Of a stretch of DNA of 64,000 bases, positions 9,580 through 18,344 are shown one piece after another. Position 1 is the stretch's first letter. Every line of letters starts with the position of its first letter. The translations under genes and the position numbers were made by a program. The notes beneath the pieces are model-generated. The model was not told where the DNA came from, did not search any database, and saw only the letters and a list, made by a program, of their open reading frames with translations. The stretch is taken from positions 1,426,001 through 1,490,000 of the forward strand of contig NZ_CP016503.1 of the NCBI RefSeq assembly GCF_001693335.1, written 5' to 3'. Origin of the DNA: Helicobacter enhydrae. GTDB lineage: Bacteria; Campylobacterota; Campylobacteria; Campylobacterales; Helicobacteraceae.

Positions 9580-9730
9580 AGTTTCTCCTTTTGAGATTGT
9601 GCGACAAATTAGGGAAAATGTCGTAGTTCTTATGATTTTTGGTTATTATTTTATACTATTGCATTTTTATAATCAAGTTATATATGGATTGTTTTTGCAA
9701 TAACACTTAAGAATGTGAGGGAACTAGAGT

Positions 9731-9934
9731 TTGAGCGAAGTGAAATTTTGGATCATTCCTTTTGTTTGTTTTAGTTGCTTTTGTGTTTTGATGTTGGCAT
9801 TGATGATTTATGTTTATAGCGATCAAAATAGTGCTGGAGCGATTGATCGCTTGTTTTTTGCACCCAATGCAGACACCAATGGTGTGGCAACAATGCAAGA
9901 GTTTCAACAAGCAATGGACAAAAAATTCAAATAA
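9731..9934 (+). CDS. Small single-pass membrane protein
   Basis: 67 residues from a TTG start with GAGG upstream. Residues 6-30 (WIIPFVCFSCFCVLMLALMIYVY) form one strong membrane helix; the rest is a short soluble tail. It precedes flgM by 65 bp on the same strand. I do not recognise a family. Expression is plausible, but the TTG start makes this a moderate call. Confidence 0.55.
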   Translation: MSEVKFWIIPFVCFSCFCVLMLALMIYVYSDQNSAGAIDRLFFAPNADTNGVATMQEFQQAMDKKFK

Positions 9935-9999
9935 ATTCAAAAAGCGTCGATATTTGAGCAGAACTTTTTTAGTGTTATCAATATTTTAAGGAGGCTAAA

Positions 10000-10230
10000 A
10001 TGATTAGCGATCGCACAAAGATTGGGGTTGGCGGCAATTATGCACAAGCTTCAAGGGTTGGATTGAAAGACAAAACAGAGACAAGTGAGAAAAAAACAGA
10101 AAAACTTGAGCAAAAAGAAAAGATTAACAATCGTGCAGCAGAAATCAAAGAGCAAATCAAAGAAGGGACATATAAAGTCGATACACAAAAAACCGCAGAA
10201 AAAATGGCACTAAATTTGCTTAATCGTTAG
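10000..10230 (+). CDS. flgM: Anti-sigma-28 factor FlgM
   Basis: 76 residues, strongly charged and probably disordered, with the C-terminal FlgM helix region (RAAEIKEQIKEGTYKVDTQKTAEKMALNLLN). FlgM binds FliA (sigma 28) and delays late flagellar genes. AAGGAGG lies 6 bp before the ATG. It heads the flgM-flgN-flgK cluster. A sigma-28-like element may lie at 9928-9953 (CAAA … CGATAT), but the spacing is not convincing. Confidence 0.88.
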   Translation: MISDRTKIGVGGNYAQASRVGLKDKTETSEKKTEKLEQKEKINNRAAEIKEQIKEGTYKVDTQKTAEKMALNLLNR

Positions 10231-10275
10231 AAATACCCATAAGCACTCGCTTTGGGCTTCTAAAGGATTTGAGTT

Positions 10276-10704
10276 ATGTTATATCAATACTTACAAGACG
10301 CAATTAGCAAAATCGAACATTTAATCGCTTTGACACAAGAGGATATTCAAGATCTATCCCAAGCACGAAATGATGCAATTTTTAAAAGGGTGTCTATCAA
10401 AGATGCGTTGGTGAAATCTTTTGAGGATGCCAAAGGGCAGATTGATCGTGAGATGTTGCGTTTGCGTAATCAAAATCCAGAAAAATCTCTTGCTGATTTG
10501 CTTGATAGTGAAGTGAGGGATTTGCTAGAAGTGATGAAAGAAAAACTTAGAATCCTCAAAGACATCAATAGTGGTTATGCCAAGAGTGTGTATGCTGTCA
10601 ATGAGTTTTATACCTCATTGCTTAGGAAAATTGTGCCACACGAGAGTTCGGGATATGGTGGCTATGCAAAGCCACAGCAAAGCTTCTTGATGGTTGAGGT
10701 GTGA
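10276..10704 (+). CDS. flgN: FlgN-like flagellar export chaperone
   Basis: 142 residues, almost entirely helical coiled coil, as in FlgN-type chaperones that escort hook-associated proteins FlgK and FlgL to the export apparatus. Position is the main evidence: between flgM and flgK, overlapping the flgK region at its stop. H. pylori has a similar uncharacterised gene here. Sequence similarity to enteric FlgN is weak. Confidence 0.65.
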   Translation: MLYQYLQDAISKIEHLIALTQEDIQDLSQARNDAIFKRVSIKDALVKSFEDAKGQIDREMLRLRNQNPEKSLADLLDSEVRDLLEVMKEKLRILKDINSGYAKSVYAVNEFYTSLLRKIVPHESSGYGGYAKPQQSFLMVEV

Positions 10705-10706
10705 TA

Positions 10707-12524
10707 ATGGGTGGGATTCTGACATCTCTTAACACCTCTTACACAGGACTTCAGGCACATCAGGCAATGGTGGATACTACGGGGAACAATATCGCCAATG
10801 CAAGTGATGAGTTTTATTCGCGTCAAAAAGTCATCCTCAAGCCACAGAGACCTTTGGACAAAGGGGATTATCATATTGGAACGGGGGTGCAGGTTGAGAG
10901 CATTATGCGCGCTCACGATGAGTTTGTGTTCCAAAGATATGAGCGTGTGGCTCAAGAAAAAGAGTTCTATCAAACCCAATACGATCGCTTGAGGGAAGCG
11001 ACAGCGATGTTTCCGGATTTGGAGGGTGTGGGGATTTATGAGGATTTGCAAAGTTATTTCAACGCTTGGAAAGAATTGGCTAAAAATGCCAATGACCCTG
11101 CTCAAAAGCAACTTTTGCTGGAAAAAACAAATGTATTGCTCAAAAACATTCATTCTTCTTACAACAATTTGGCGTCTTTGCAAAAAAAGGCAAGTGAGGA
11201 GTTGGGATTGAGGATTGAGGAAGTCAATCGCATAGGGGCACAAATCGCCAAGATCAACGAACAATTGAGTATCAAAGAGAATCACAAAGACTTAAATTAT
11301 GCTAACGATTTGAGAGATCAAAGAGATAAACTTGAGTTTGAGCTACGCGAATTGATTGGTGGCAATGTCTTCAAATCCAATCTCAAAACCAACATAGGCG
11401 TTGATTCTCAAAGCGTGGATTATGGAGAGAATTATGCTTTTAATGTGGGAGAGGGGTTTAATATCATCGATGGCAAGAATTTTCACCCGCTCACTTTCAA
11501 GCAATCTGCAACGGGCAATAATCTCAATCATGTGTTTTTCCAAACTCAAGATCATCGACCTGTGGATATTACAAACTATCTCTACGATGGAAAGATCGGT
11601 GGATTGATCCGATTGTATGCTGATGGCAATGATGGAAGTGTGCCCGGAAAAATGCAAGAGTATATTGATTTGCTCAATGTCTTTGCCAATGGCTTCATTG
11701 AGGCGACCAACAACATCTATGCCCAAAGTGCAACAAATCGCCTTGAGAGCAATGCACTCAACTTGACCAAAGATCAAGCTTTGGCAGATAGTCAATACAA
11801 CATCCACCCCGGATCTTTTGATATTGTGATTTACAATGCCGATGGCGATAAAATCGGGACCAAGAGTATCATCATCACCCCTTCTACCTCCCTTGGCGAT
11901 ATTGTCCAACAAATCAATGCCAACACAGATGACAATGGAGACAAAGATTCTCTAAATGACATCGATGACTTTTTTATGGCAAGTTACAATCCTCAAACGG
12001 GGAAATTGCAAATCACACCCAAAAAACAAGACAACATCTATATCGGACTGCAGGATAATGGCAGCAATTTGCCCGGTGCTTTGGGTATGAATCGATTTTT
12101 TGATGGCAACAATGCTCAGAACATTTCTATCAATGCAGTTTATTCTCAAGATCCTTCAAAAATCCGACCCTGGGTTTCTCCTTCAAAAGGAAATATCGAT
12201 GTGGCAAATATGATGCAACAAATGCAATATGATGAGTTGCCATTTGCATTTTCCAAAAACTCGATCCAACAAATGCAATTAGCCGAATGCTACCAGCTTT
12301 TTGGGGGCGAAATGGCTTCACAAACTCAAGCAGTCAAAACGACGCTAGATACCAAAATGGCATTGTTTTCAGCTGTCAAAAATGAATACACAAGCATTTC
12401 ACAAGTGAGCGTCGATGAGGAGATGGTCAATCTCATCAAATACCAAAGTGGATATGCAGCCAATGCAAAAGTTGTCAGCACGATTGATAAAATGATTGAT
12501 ACTTTGCTTGGGATTAAGCAGTAG
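10707..12524 (+). CDS. flgK: Flagellar hook-associated protein 1 FlgK
   Basis: About 606 residues. The N-terminus (GGILTSLNTSYTGLQAHQAMVDTTGNNIANAS) and C-terminus (VDEEMVNLIKYQSGYAANAKVVSTIDKMIDTLLGI) are the paired D0 helices of flagellar axial proteins. FlgK forms the first junction zone between hook and filament. ATG at 10707 (GTGATA-ATGGGT) is preferred over 10701. It converges with a lipoprotein gene, overlapping it by 11 bp. Confidence 0.95.
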   Translation: MGGILTSLNTSYTGLQAHQAMVDTTGNNIANASDEFYSRQKVILKPQRPLDKGDYHIGTGVQVESIMRAHDEFVFQRYERVAQEKEFYQTQYDRLREATAMFPDLEGVGIYEDLQSYFNAWKELAKNANDPAQKQLLLEKTNVLLKNIHSSYNNLASLQKKASEELGLRIEEVNRIGAQIAKINEQLSIKENHKDLNYANDLRDQRDKLEFELRELIGGNVFKSNLKTNIGVDSQSVDYGENYAFNVGEGFNIIDGKNFHPLTFKQSATGNNLNHVFFQTQDHRPVDITNYLYDGKIGGLIRLYADGNDGSVPGKMQEYIDLLNVFANGFIEATNNIYAQSATNRLESNALNLTKDQALADSQYNIHPGSFDIVIYNADGDKIGTKSIIITPSTSLGDIVQQINANTDDNGDKDSLNDIDDFFMASYNPQTGKLQITPKKQDNIYIGLQDNGSNLPGALGMNRFFDGNNAQNISINAVYSQDPSKIRPWVSPSKGNIDVANMMQQMQYDELPFAFSKNSIQQMQLAECYQLFGGEMASQTQAVKTTLDTKMALFSAVKNEYTSISQVSVDEEMVNLIKYQSGYAANAKVVSTIDKMIDTLLGIKQ

Positions 12525-13050
12525 GTAAAGATCGCAGTTTTTTTCTTTGCGCTTCTAGTTTTTGGGCTTCATCATCAAGTTTTTGATCTCGATAGATGGA
12601 AGCCCCCAAAATACAGGCTTTGATGATCCCACCATAGCAGGCTTTGATTGCGTATTTTAGGCTTGCGTCTATATCGTGTGCATTGTAAAGATACCAAGAT
12701 TGAGTGAAGCAGAGTTGCGGATTGCCCCATTTGCACCCAGAATCCACAAAGGCTAGAAATTGTTGTTTGTCTTGAGTGTAGGAGAGTTTGGCACCCATTT
12801 GGCAAGAGGGGACATCACCGAGTTTGCAAGCATATTGTAGGGGTTGGAGCGGGCTTTGATGGTTTTGCAGCAGGAGCGTAGAGAGGATTTTACAAGCTTT
12901 GAGTGTGCCGTTTTTGCAAGATTCTTGAAAGTAGGGGAGGCTCGATTGGATTTTGTTGTCTTGGTAGAGTGTTAGGGCTTTGGCAAATGGATCTTGTCTG
13001 CAAGAGGTGAGCAATATCAGAATGATGAGACTAAAAAGAAAAGTCCGCAT
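12514..13050 (-). CDS. Sel1-like, cysteine-rich repeat lipoprotein
   Basis: 178 residues. The lipoprotein signal MRTFLFSLIILILLTSC has its lipobox Cys at residue 17. The mature part has about four repeats of roughly 35 residues with paired cysteines (ESCKNGTLKACKIL, YACKLGDVPSCQMG, SGCKWGNPQLCFT, KACYGGIIKACILG), the pattern of Sel1/TPR Helicobacter cysteine-rich proteins. It is likely periplasmic or outer-membrane anchored. The ligand is unknown. It overlaps the upstream 69-aa gene by 20 bp. Confidence 0.8.
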   Translation of the reverse strand: MRTFLFSLIILILLTSCRQDPFAKALTLYQDNKIQSSLPYFQESCKNGTLKACKILSTLLLQNHQSPLQPLQYACKLGDVPSCQMGAKLSYTQDKQQFLAFVDSGCKWGNPQLCFTQSWYLYNAHDIDASLKYAIKACYGGIIKACILGASIYRDQKLDDEAQKLEAQRKKLRSLPTA

Positions 13051-13240
13051 TCTGACCTTCGTTCAAAAACAAATAAACTGCCTGAACATATTCTTCGCGG
13101 ATTTTGCATCGCGGTGCTTCTTTGCAGGTGAGGCAAGAAGTTTGCTGTTGTTTGGCTTGGCATTCTTGCATGGTTTGTTTTTTGTCTTGCATTTGTTGAA
13201 AATGCTCCTGTCTTTCTTGTTCTATTGGAAGGGTAGCCAT
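13031..13240 (-). CDS. Small cysteine-containing conserved hypothetical protein
   Basis: 69 residues from ATG at 13240, preceded by AAGGAG. It is glutamine-rich and helical, with CQAKQQQTSCLTCKEAPRC giving four cysteines that could bind a metal. It overlaps the end of fbp by 19 bp and the next lipoprotein gene by 20 bp, so the three are co-transcribed. H. pylori has an uncharacterised gene at this place next to fbp. Function unknown. Confidence 0.7.
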   Translation of the reverse strand: MATLPIEQERQEHFQQMQDKKQTMQECQAKQQQTSCLTCKEAPRCKIREEYVQAVYLFLNEGQNADFSF

Positions 13241-14094
13241 TGACGCTCCTTGTAGATTTGATAAACATATTGGATTTCTTTTTGGCTTCCAAAAAAGCAC
13301 CCACAAGTATCGTGTATGTGCCGTGTGGGTAGGCTCAAAAGTTCTTGGCTTCCATCAGTTGCCATTCCTCCTGCTTGTTGGAAAATCAGTGCAAAAGGAA
13401 AAACCTCAAAGAGTTTGCGTAATTTGCCCTGCGGCTGTTGGGCTGTTGTGGGGTAGCTAAAAAGCCCACCACCTTTGAGAAGGATTTGGTGCAAATCTGG
13501 GACCATACCTCCACAATAGCGAAGTCGATACCCACAATTGAAAAGTTCATCAATCATTGCTTTGTGGTAGTCTGTCCATTCTTTTTGTGTCCCACCTGAA
13601 GCATTGATGATACCCTGTGTCTGTAGTTTGAGCGTTTCCTTGTCGCTCCAAGCTTGTTTTTGTAGATCATATCTTTGCAGAAACGCACCCTCAAGGTGTC
13701 TATAAGCAGTCACCATTTCTAGTCGCAATCCATAGAGGATGTAGCCACTGGCGATGAGATTTTGAGCTTCAAAAGCGTCTTGATAGATTCCAAAGATTGT
13801 CCCAACGCTCAAGTTGCCCGGCAAAAGCGAAGAGCCATCGATAGGATCGTAGGCGACCAAAAGATTGGCTTGGGGGTTGGCTGGAGTGATTTCTCCATTT
13901 TCTTCAGAGCATATTGCTTTGACACTTGGTAGCTTGAGTAATGCCTCTGCGATGAGCTGATCGCTTTGTATATCAAGGGCTAATTGAATATCTCCGCTTG
14001 TGTTTTGGGTTTGCGTGTAGTGGGTGTCGCCTTGTGCAATAAGATCTCGGATTTGAACGCCTAAGGCTGAAAAGCAATCGATAATAGTCTGCAT
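13222..14094 (-). CDS. fbp: Fructose-1,6-bisphosphatase (class I)
   Basis: 290 residues. The metal-binding signature VAYDPIDGSSLLPGNLSVGTIFGI and the EENGE acidic site are clear, and YCGGMVPDLHQILLKGGGLFSYP and FEVFPFALIFQQAGG match the sugar-phosphate pocket. It makes fructose-6-phosphate in gluconeogenesis, a key flux in Helicobacter. It is divergent from rpe, 80 bp away. Confidence 0.96.
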   Translation of the reverse strand: MQTIIDCFSALGVQIRDLIAQGDTHYTQTQNTSGDIQLALDIQSDQLIAEALLKLPSVKAICSEENGEITPANPQANLLVAYDPIDGSSLLPGNLSVGTIFGIYQDAFEAQNLIASGYILYGLRLEMVTAYRHLEGAFLQRYDLQKQAWSDKETLKLQTQGIINASGGTQKEWTDYHKAMIDELFNCGYRLRYCGGMVPDLHQILLKGGGLFSYPTTAQQPQGKLRKLFEVFPFALIFQQAGGMATDGSQELLSLPTRHIHDTCGCFFGSQKEIQYVYQIYKERQWLPFQ

Positions 14095-14174
14095 TTAAAA
14101 TCCTTGCAATAAAATACAAAATTATAACTGCTTTTAATCAAGTGGAGATTGAAACTCAAATATAAAGGAAGTTT

Positions 14175-14819
14175 ATGAAAATCGCACCGAGTATTTTGTC
14201 TGCAAATTTTTTGAAACTAGAAGAGGAGGTGTCGCGTATCAATGTCAGTGGGGCAGATTTTTTGCATATTGATGTGATGGATGGGCATTTTGTGCCAAAT
14301 CTAACTTTTGGACCTGCTATTGTGGAGCAAATCAAACAAGTTTCAACTTTGCCATTAGATATTCATTTGATGGTGGAGAATATTTCATTTTTTGTAGATT
14401 TGTTTGCCCTACTTACACCAAGATTTTTGAGCTTTCATATCGAAGAGGAGAAGCATATCCACAGAATCGTGCAAAAGATTCGAGACTATGGTATCTCCCC
14501 TGCCGTGGTTGTGAATCCCCATACGCCTCTTGAGCTATTGAAGTATATTTTGCCTGATGTGGATATGGTGCTTTTGATGAGTGTCAATCCCGGTTTTGGT
14601 GGGCAGAAATTTATCCCTGCGACTTTGGACAAAGTGCGTCAGCTTAGAGAGATGATTGATGATGCGTCGTTGCGATGTTTGATTGAGGTAGATGGGGGGG
14701 TGAGCGATCTCAATGCTAGAGAGTTGTTTGATGTAGGGGCAGATATTTTGGTCGCAGGGAGTTATATTTTTGGAAGCACAGATTATCAAGAAGCTGTGTG
14801 TAAAATGAGAAAATCTTGA
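14175..14819 (+). CDS. rpe: Ribulose-phosphate 3-epimerase
   Basis: 214 residues. IAPSILSANFLKLEEEV, FLHIDVMDGHFVPNLTFGP, DIHLMVEN, LLMSVNPGFGGQKFIP and IEVDGGVSDLNA are the family motifs with the metal-binding His/Asp residues. It interconverts ribulose-5-phosphate and xylulose-5-phosphate. AAGGAAG precedes the ATG. The stop overlaps the TTG start of the dnaQ-like gene. Confidence 0.97.
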   Translation: MKIAPSILSANFLKLEEEVSRINVSGADFLHIDVMDGHFVPNLTFGPAIVEQIKQVSTLPLDIHLMVENISFFVDLFALLTPRFLSFHIEEEKHIHRIVQKIRDYGISPAVVVNPHTPLELLKYILPDVDMVLLMSVNPGFGGQKFIPATLDKVRQLREMIDDASLRCLIEVDGGVSDLNARELFDVGADILVAGSYIFGSTDYQEAVCKMRKS

Positions 14820-15688
14820 AACATATTTTGATCCCATATCCGCACACCCCTCCTGCCAAACGCCCCAAATCCAAGAAATCAAGCCAAACTCCCATTATTC
14901 TGCAAAAACTTGAGAATGCGGGAAAAATACCCTATCAAGAGTTTGATGCACTTGTGAAACAAGATATATCTTTGGCACATTTGGAAATCTCTCAAGAGAG
15001 TATTGAGTTTTTGAATTATGTGGGCTTGCCTGTTGTTTTGCAAGAGGGCAATGCTATTTTTAAGGGGTATCAACAGATGTGGCGTGATGCGGTGTTTTGT
15101 TTTGTTGATATTGAGACAACAGATGTGAATCCTGATTGTGGAGGGCTACTTGAGATTGGTGCGATTTTGTGCAAAGGTAGTGGAGAGGTGGTGGGGCGTT
15201 TTGAGCATTTGGTGCATGTGGAAGTGATTCCTGAAGTGATTGAAGAAATCACAGGGATTGGGCTTGAGGATGTGAGGTTTGCTCCAAGTGCCAAAGAAGT
15301 TTTGGGGGAGTTTAGAACATTTATCGGAGATAATGTGTTTGTGGCACACAATGCAGCGTTTGATTATCAGTTTTTGAATCAATGCTATATCAAGTTTTTT
15401 GGAATCGGGCTTTATAATCCCACTCTTTGCACGATCGCATTGGCACACAAAACGATTGTCGCACCGCGTTATGGATTGAGCTTCTTGAATGAGTATTTGC
15501 AGATTTTTACTCCCAACAATCATCGTGCGTATGCCGATGCCTCTACTTGTTTGGAGATATTTAAAAAATGTATAGTCAATGTTCCTCGTCAAGTGAAAAC
15601 AACACGGGATTTGATATTTTGGGTGAGAAAGGGTAATCAGAAATTGGTGTCAAGAGGGGGACTCGAACCCCCGACCTCCGGCTTATGA
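14816..15688 (+). CDS. dnaQ: DnaQ-family 3'-5' exonuclease (epsilon-like)
   Basis: 290 residues from TTG at 14816 (TTGA overlap with the rpe stop). The exonuclease domain starts near residue 95 with CFVDIETTDVNP (Exo I) and continues with FVAHNAAFDYQFLN (Exo II) and HRAYADASTCLEIF (Exo III), the DEDDh set. A roughly 90-residue N-terminal extension is of unknown role. The reading frame runs 44 bp into the convergent tRNA-Met gene, so its last residues (SRGGLEPPTSGL) are antisense tRNA. Confidence 0.88.
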   Translation: MKHILIPYPHTPPAKRPKSKKSSQTPIILQKLENAGKIPYQEFDALVKQDISLAHLEISQESIEFLNYVGLPVVLQEGNAIFKGYQQMWRDAVFCFVDIETTDVNPDCGGLLEIGAILCKGSGEVVGRFEHLVHVEVIPEVIEEITGIGLEDVRFAPSAKEVLGEFRTFIGDNVFVAHNAAFDYQFLNQCYIKFFGIGLYNPTLCTIALAHKTIVAPRYGLSFLNEYLQIFTPNNHRAYADASTCLEIFKKCIVNVPRQVKTTRDLIFWVRKGNQKLVSRGGLEPPTSGL

Positions 15689-15722
15689 GACCAGCGCTCT
15701 AAACCAGCTGAGCTACCTTGAC
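15645..15722 (-). tRNA. tRNA-Met (anticodon CAT)
   Basis: A full cloverleaf reads leftward: GTCAAGG acceptor, D-arm AGCTCAGCTGG, anticodon stem/loop around CTCATAA, T-arm GGGGGTTCGAGTCCCCC, then TCTTGAC-A-CCA with CCA encoded. The anticodon is CAT. Initiator, elongator or lysidine-modified Ile2 cannot be fully separated by eye. It overlaps the 3' end of dnaQ. Confidence 0.93.
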
Positions 15723-15762
15723 TTGTGAAAAAGGCGTATTGTATATTATTTGTTTCAAAAAG

Positions 15763-16173
15763 TCAAATCCCTGCGATAGCTTTGCGTGCATTTTCATACA
15801 TTTGCAAAAATTCTTGCACTTCTTTAGAATGCTCTTGATAAGGATTTTTGCTCTCCTGTTCTTGCTGTGTTTTGCCTTGATAGAAATTAGTGGAGCGGTA
15901 GAGGGCTTGTGCTGCCATGATTTTCTCACCCTCTGTCATCTCTGCTGTTGCCCTTGTGAATGCACGATAGTCATCATCACTCATGGTTTCCAAAATCGAT
16001 AAACCATAGGTTTGTCTTGGAAACTCACCTACAGGAGCGACAAAAGGCTCTTGCTCTATGATCTCTTGCTGTTTGTCTTGTGTGGGCAAGATATTAGAAT
16101 CTTTGAGATATTGTTCTTGTTGATTGAGCTTGGAATAGTTGGGCATAAAAGAATTGGCAGAAGTGATTTGCAT
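15763..16173 (-). CDS. Hypothetical protein
   Basis: 136 residues with no signal peptide. The N-terminus is polar and Gln-rich; a short ordered part (LSILETMSDDDYRAFTRATAEMTEGEKIMAAQALYRSTNFY) looks helical. It is a stand-alone gene between tRNA-Met and a structured intergenic stretch. The AAGGAG-like site (AAGGAGTCACCG before the ATG) supports expression. I do not recognise the family. Confidence 0.65.
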   Translation of the reverse strand: MQITSANSFMPNYSKLNQQEQYLKDSNILPTQDKQQEIIEQEPFVAPVGEFPRQTYGLSILETMSDDDYRAFTRATAEMTEGEKIMAAQALYRSTNFYQGKTQQEQESKNPYQEHSKEVQEFLQMYENARKAIAGI

Positions 16174-16561
16174 CGGTGACTCCTTGAAATTTTAGGGAGT
16201 AGAAGCAAAAAAGATTCCAATAATTTGCGATTGCCTCCATTTTGGGCATTGAGCTCCTTGCACCATTCCTTCAATTTCTCAAAAGAAATTTGATGAAATC
16301 GTAGTATTTTTGGATATTGAAGCTTCAAAAATATCAAAAGTAGAGTTTCTGTCAATTGTAATCAATTAATTATTTAAACAAGCAAAGCCCTCTTTTGTGA
16401 CCTTAGTGTCTTGAATATTTTCTTATCTTTTTAGTGTGGATGTTGGAGGTTGTCAAATTTGTCGTAATTTGAGGTTCTGGTAATTTATGAAGTTTTGCAG
16501 ACTAGTCGATTAGATTGCATCCTCCGCTTCATCATCAAGCAATGTGAGGCGGAGGAACAGA
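16174..16561. other. Gene-free interval with several short hairpins
   Basis: There is no coding frame worth calling in about 390 bp. Visible structure: AATTTCT-CAAA-AGAAATT near 16273-16291, TTGAAGCTTCAA near 16317, and the 8-bp inverted repeat at 16520/16556 behind rpsU. The left part holds the leader of the 136-residue gene on the minus strand. Confidence 0.5.
16520..16556 (-). terminator. Inverted repeat downstream of rpsU
   Basis: TCCTCCGC (16520-16527) pairs perfectly with GCGGAGGA (16549-16556), beginning six bases after the rpsU stop on the minus strand. There is no T-run behind it, so intrinsic termination is uncertain. Confidence 0.35.
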
Positions 16562-16774
16562 TTAGAGCCTAGACTCATAGCGTCTTAACATATAAAGACG
16601 CTTCAGCATTTTTTTCTTGGCGTTAATCTTTTGCTTTTTGCGTTTTTCAGTGTTAGATTCAAAAAATCTACGCGCTCTGCATTCAGTTACTACCAAATTG
16701 CGATCGGCTTGTTTTTTGAACTTTCTGTAACCCTCATCAAAAGATTCGTTTTCACGCATTTTAATGCCTGGCAT
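16562..16774 (-). CDS. rpsU: 30S ribosomal protein S21
   Basis: 70 residues, strongly basic. [21 protein letters not shown] and the C-terminal [23 protein letters not shown] match bS21, which helps 30S mRNA binding. Its size is normal for the family. It is a monocistronic gene transcribed away from the neighbouring tRNA-Arg. Confidence 0.96.
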   Translation of the reverse strand: MPGIKMRENESFDEGYRKFKKQADRNLVVTECRARRFFESNTEKRKKQKINAKKKMLKRLYMLRRYESRL

Positions 16775-16906
16775 ACTATCACCACCATTTCGTTTTGGAT
16801 TTCTTGATTGACTTTCATCAAATCAAGTGGCGATATTTTATCCTAAACTTTCAAAATCTTTGCTTTTTTGTCCAAAAGTAGCTATAATCACAAACTCATT
16901 TTGTTT

Positions 16907-16983
16907 GTGTCCATAGCTCAGCTGAATAGAGCAACAGGTTGCGGTCCTGTAGGTCGGGGGTTTGAATCCCTCTGGGCATACCA
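16907..16983 (+). tRNA. tRNA-Arg (anticodon GCG)
   Basis: A 77-nt cloverleaf: acceptor GTGTCCA pairs with TGGGCAT; D-arm AGCTCAGCTGAATAGAGC; anticodon arm ACAGG-TTGCGGT-CCTGT with GCG at positions 34-36; T-arm TCGGGGGTTTGAATCCCTC; CCA is encoded. It reads CGC (and CGU by wobble). Most bacteria use ACG (inosine) for these codons. Confidence 0.9.
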
Positions 16984-17035
16984 TTCTTGATCATTTCCTA
17001 CTTTGATACACAAGACAAATCAGGAGCTTTTTGAG

Positions 17036-17632
17036 ATGAAAAAATATTTCCAAATATTCTTTATATTTTTCGTATTGTCTTCACAGGTCAATGCAACAAC
17101 GGCAAAAAAGGTCATAGAAACCATCGGGGATGTTTTGCAGTTTTTGCCCGTTGTACCGGTTTCTTATGCACTATCGATACAAGATTATCAGGGACTCAAA
17201 GAATACGCTATAGGCTTTGGTTCTACGATGGGTGTTGTGTTGGTGAGCAAATGGGGGCTTAATGAGATAAGCAAAAAACATCCACAATATGTTTCTTTTG
17301 CCCAGCGTCCAAACAATGGAAATTTTCAAGGATTTCCATCAGGACACACAGCTTCGGCATTTAGTGCAGTGGGATTTATGCAAAAACGCTATGGGTGGAA
17401 GTGGGGATTGCCTCTATCGATCTTGGCAGGTTTTACGGGGTTTAGTCGTGTTTATGCAGAACGCCATACTTTGTTGCAAGTCGCGGCAGGAGCTATGCTT
17501 GGATTTGGAGTCAATTATCTTGTGAGCTCCAAATACATAGATCCCTCTATAGAAAAAATCGCAATGTATTCCACAGAGGGATCCAAGAAGGATGCAGAGA
17601 TTCTGATGCTTTCTTATTCCCGCAAGTTTTAA
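17036..17632 (+). CDS. PAP2-family phosphatase, secreted or membrane-associated
   Basis: 198 residues from ATG at 17036. Signal sequence MKKYFQIFFIFFVLSSQVNA (1-20). The PAP2 catalytic motifs are in order: FAQRPNNG (Arg), GFPSGHTAS (His) and SRVYAERHTLLQVAAG (Arg, His nucleophile). Relatives in Helicobacter include the lipid A phosphatases LpxE/LpxF and undecaprenyl-pyrophosphate phosphatases; the substrate here is undetermined. The catalytic site is expected to face the periplasm. Confidence 0.85.
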   Translation: MKKYFQIFFIFFVLSSQVNATTAKKVIETIGDVLQFLPVVPVSYALSIQDYQGLKEYAIGFGSTMGVVLVSKWGLNEISKKHPQYVSFAQRPNNGNFQGFPSGHTASAFSAVGFMQKRYGWKWGLPLSILAGFTGFSRVYAERHTLLQVAAGAMLGFGVNYLVSSKYIDPSIEKIAMYSTEGSKKDAEILMLSYSRKF

Positions 17633-18193
17633 TCACTTCAAAATTCTAGGCAGAGTGATTCCTCTTTGCCCTTGATATTTGCCCGATTTGTCTTTGTAAC
17701 TCGTCTCGCACGCCTCATCACCTTGCAAAAACAACACTTGAGCAATTCCCTCATTGGCATAGATTTTGGCAGGGAGTGGAGTGGTGTTGCTGATTTCTAT
17801 AGTGATATGCCCTTCAAACTCTGGCTCAAAAGGCGTAACATTAACGATGATTCCACAGCGCGCGTAAGTGCTTTTGCCCAAACAAATCGCCAATACATCT
17901 CTAGGCATTCTGAAGTATTCGATTGTAGAAGCAAGGGCAAAAGAATTTGGTGGCACGATACACACATCACCCACAAAATCCACCACATTTTCATAATCAA
18001 AATTTTTGGGATCCACAACGGTCGCATTGATATTTGTAAAAATCTTAAACTCATTGCTTACACGGATGTCATACCCATAGCTGCTCACTCCATAGCTTAC
18101 AACCCCGCTACCAATCTGCTTCTCACAAAATGGCTCAATCATCTTGTTTTGCAAACTCATCTCTCGTATCCAGCGATCTGATTTTAAACCCAT
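17633..18193 (-). CDS. dcd: dCTP deaminase
   Basis: 186 residues. The trimer active-site motif [12 protein letters not shown] and [18 protein letters not shown] are diagnostic. It turns dCTP to dUTP for dTMP synthesis. It ends back to back with the PAP2 gene and diverges from accB across about 150 bp. Confidence 0.97.
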   Translation of the reverse strand: MGLKSDRWIREMSLQNKMIEPFCEKQIGSGVVSYGVSSYGYDIRVSNEFKIFTNINATVVDPKNFDYENVVDFVGDVCIVPPNSFALASTIEYFRMPRDVLAICLGKSTYARCGIIVNVTPFEPEFEGHITIEISNTTPLPAKIYANEGIAQVLFLQGDEACETSYKDKSGKYQGQRGITLPRILK

Positions 18194-18344
18194 ATTTATT
18201 TCCTTATGTTTTGTTGTTAAGCTAATCTAAACATTAAAATCCAATGTTTTAATTATGCTATCATAACAAATCTAGTTGCCTATGTATTAGCATTTGGAAT
18301 AAACAAGGCATCAAATCATCTTGCAAAATGAGAGGACATACAAA

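Noticed and set aside
9928-9953. Sigma-28 promoter for flgM
   Set aside because: CAAA and CGATAT words exist but the match to the consensus and spacing is poor, so it is only mentioned in the flgM entry.
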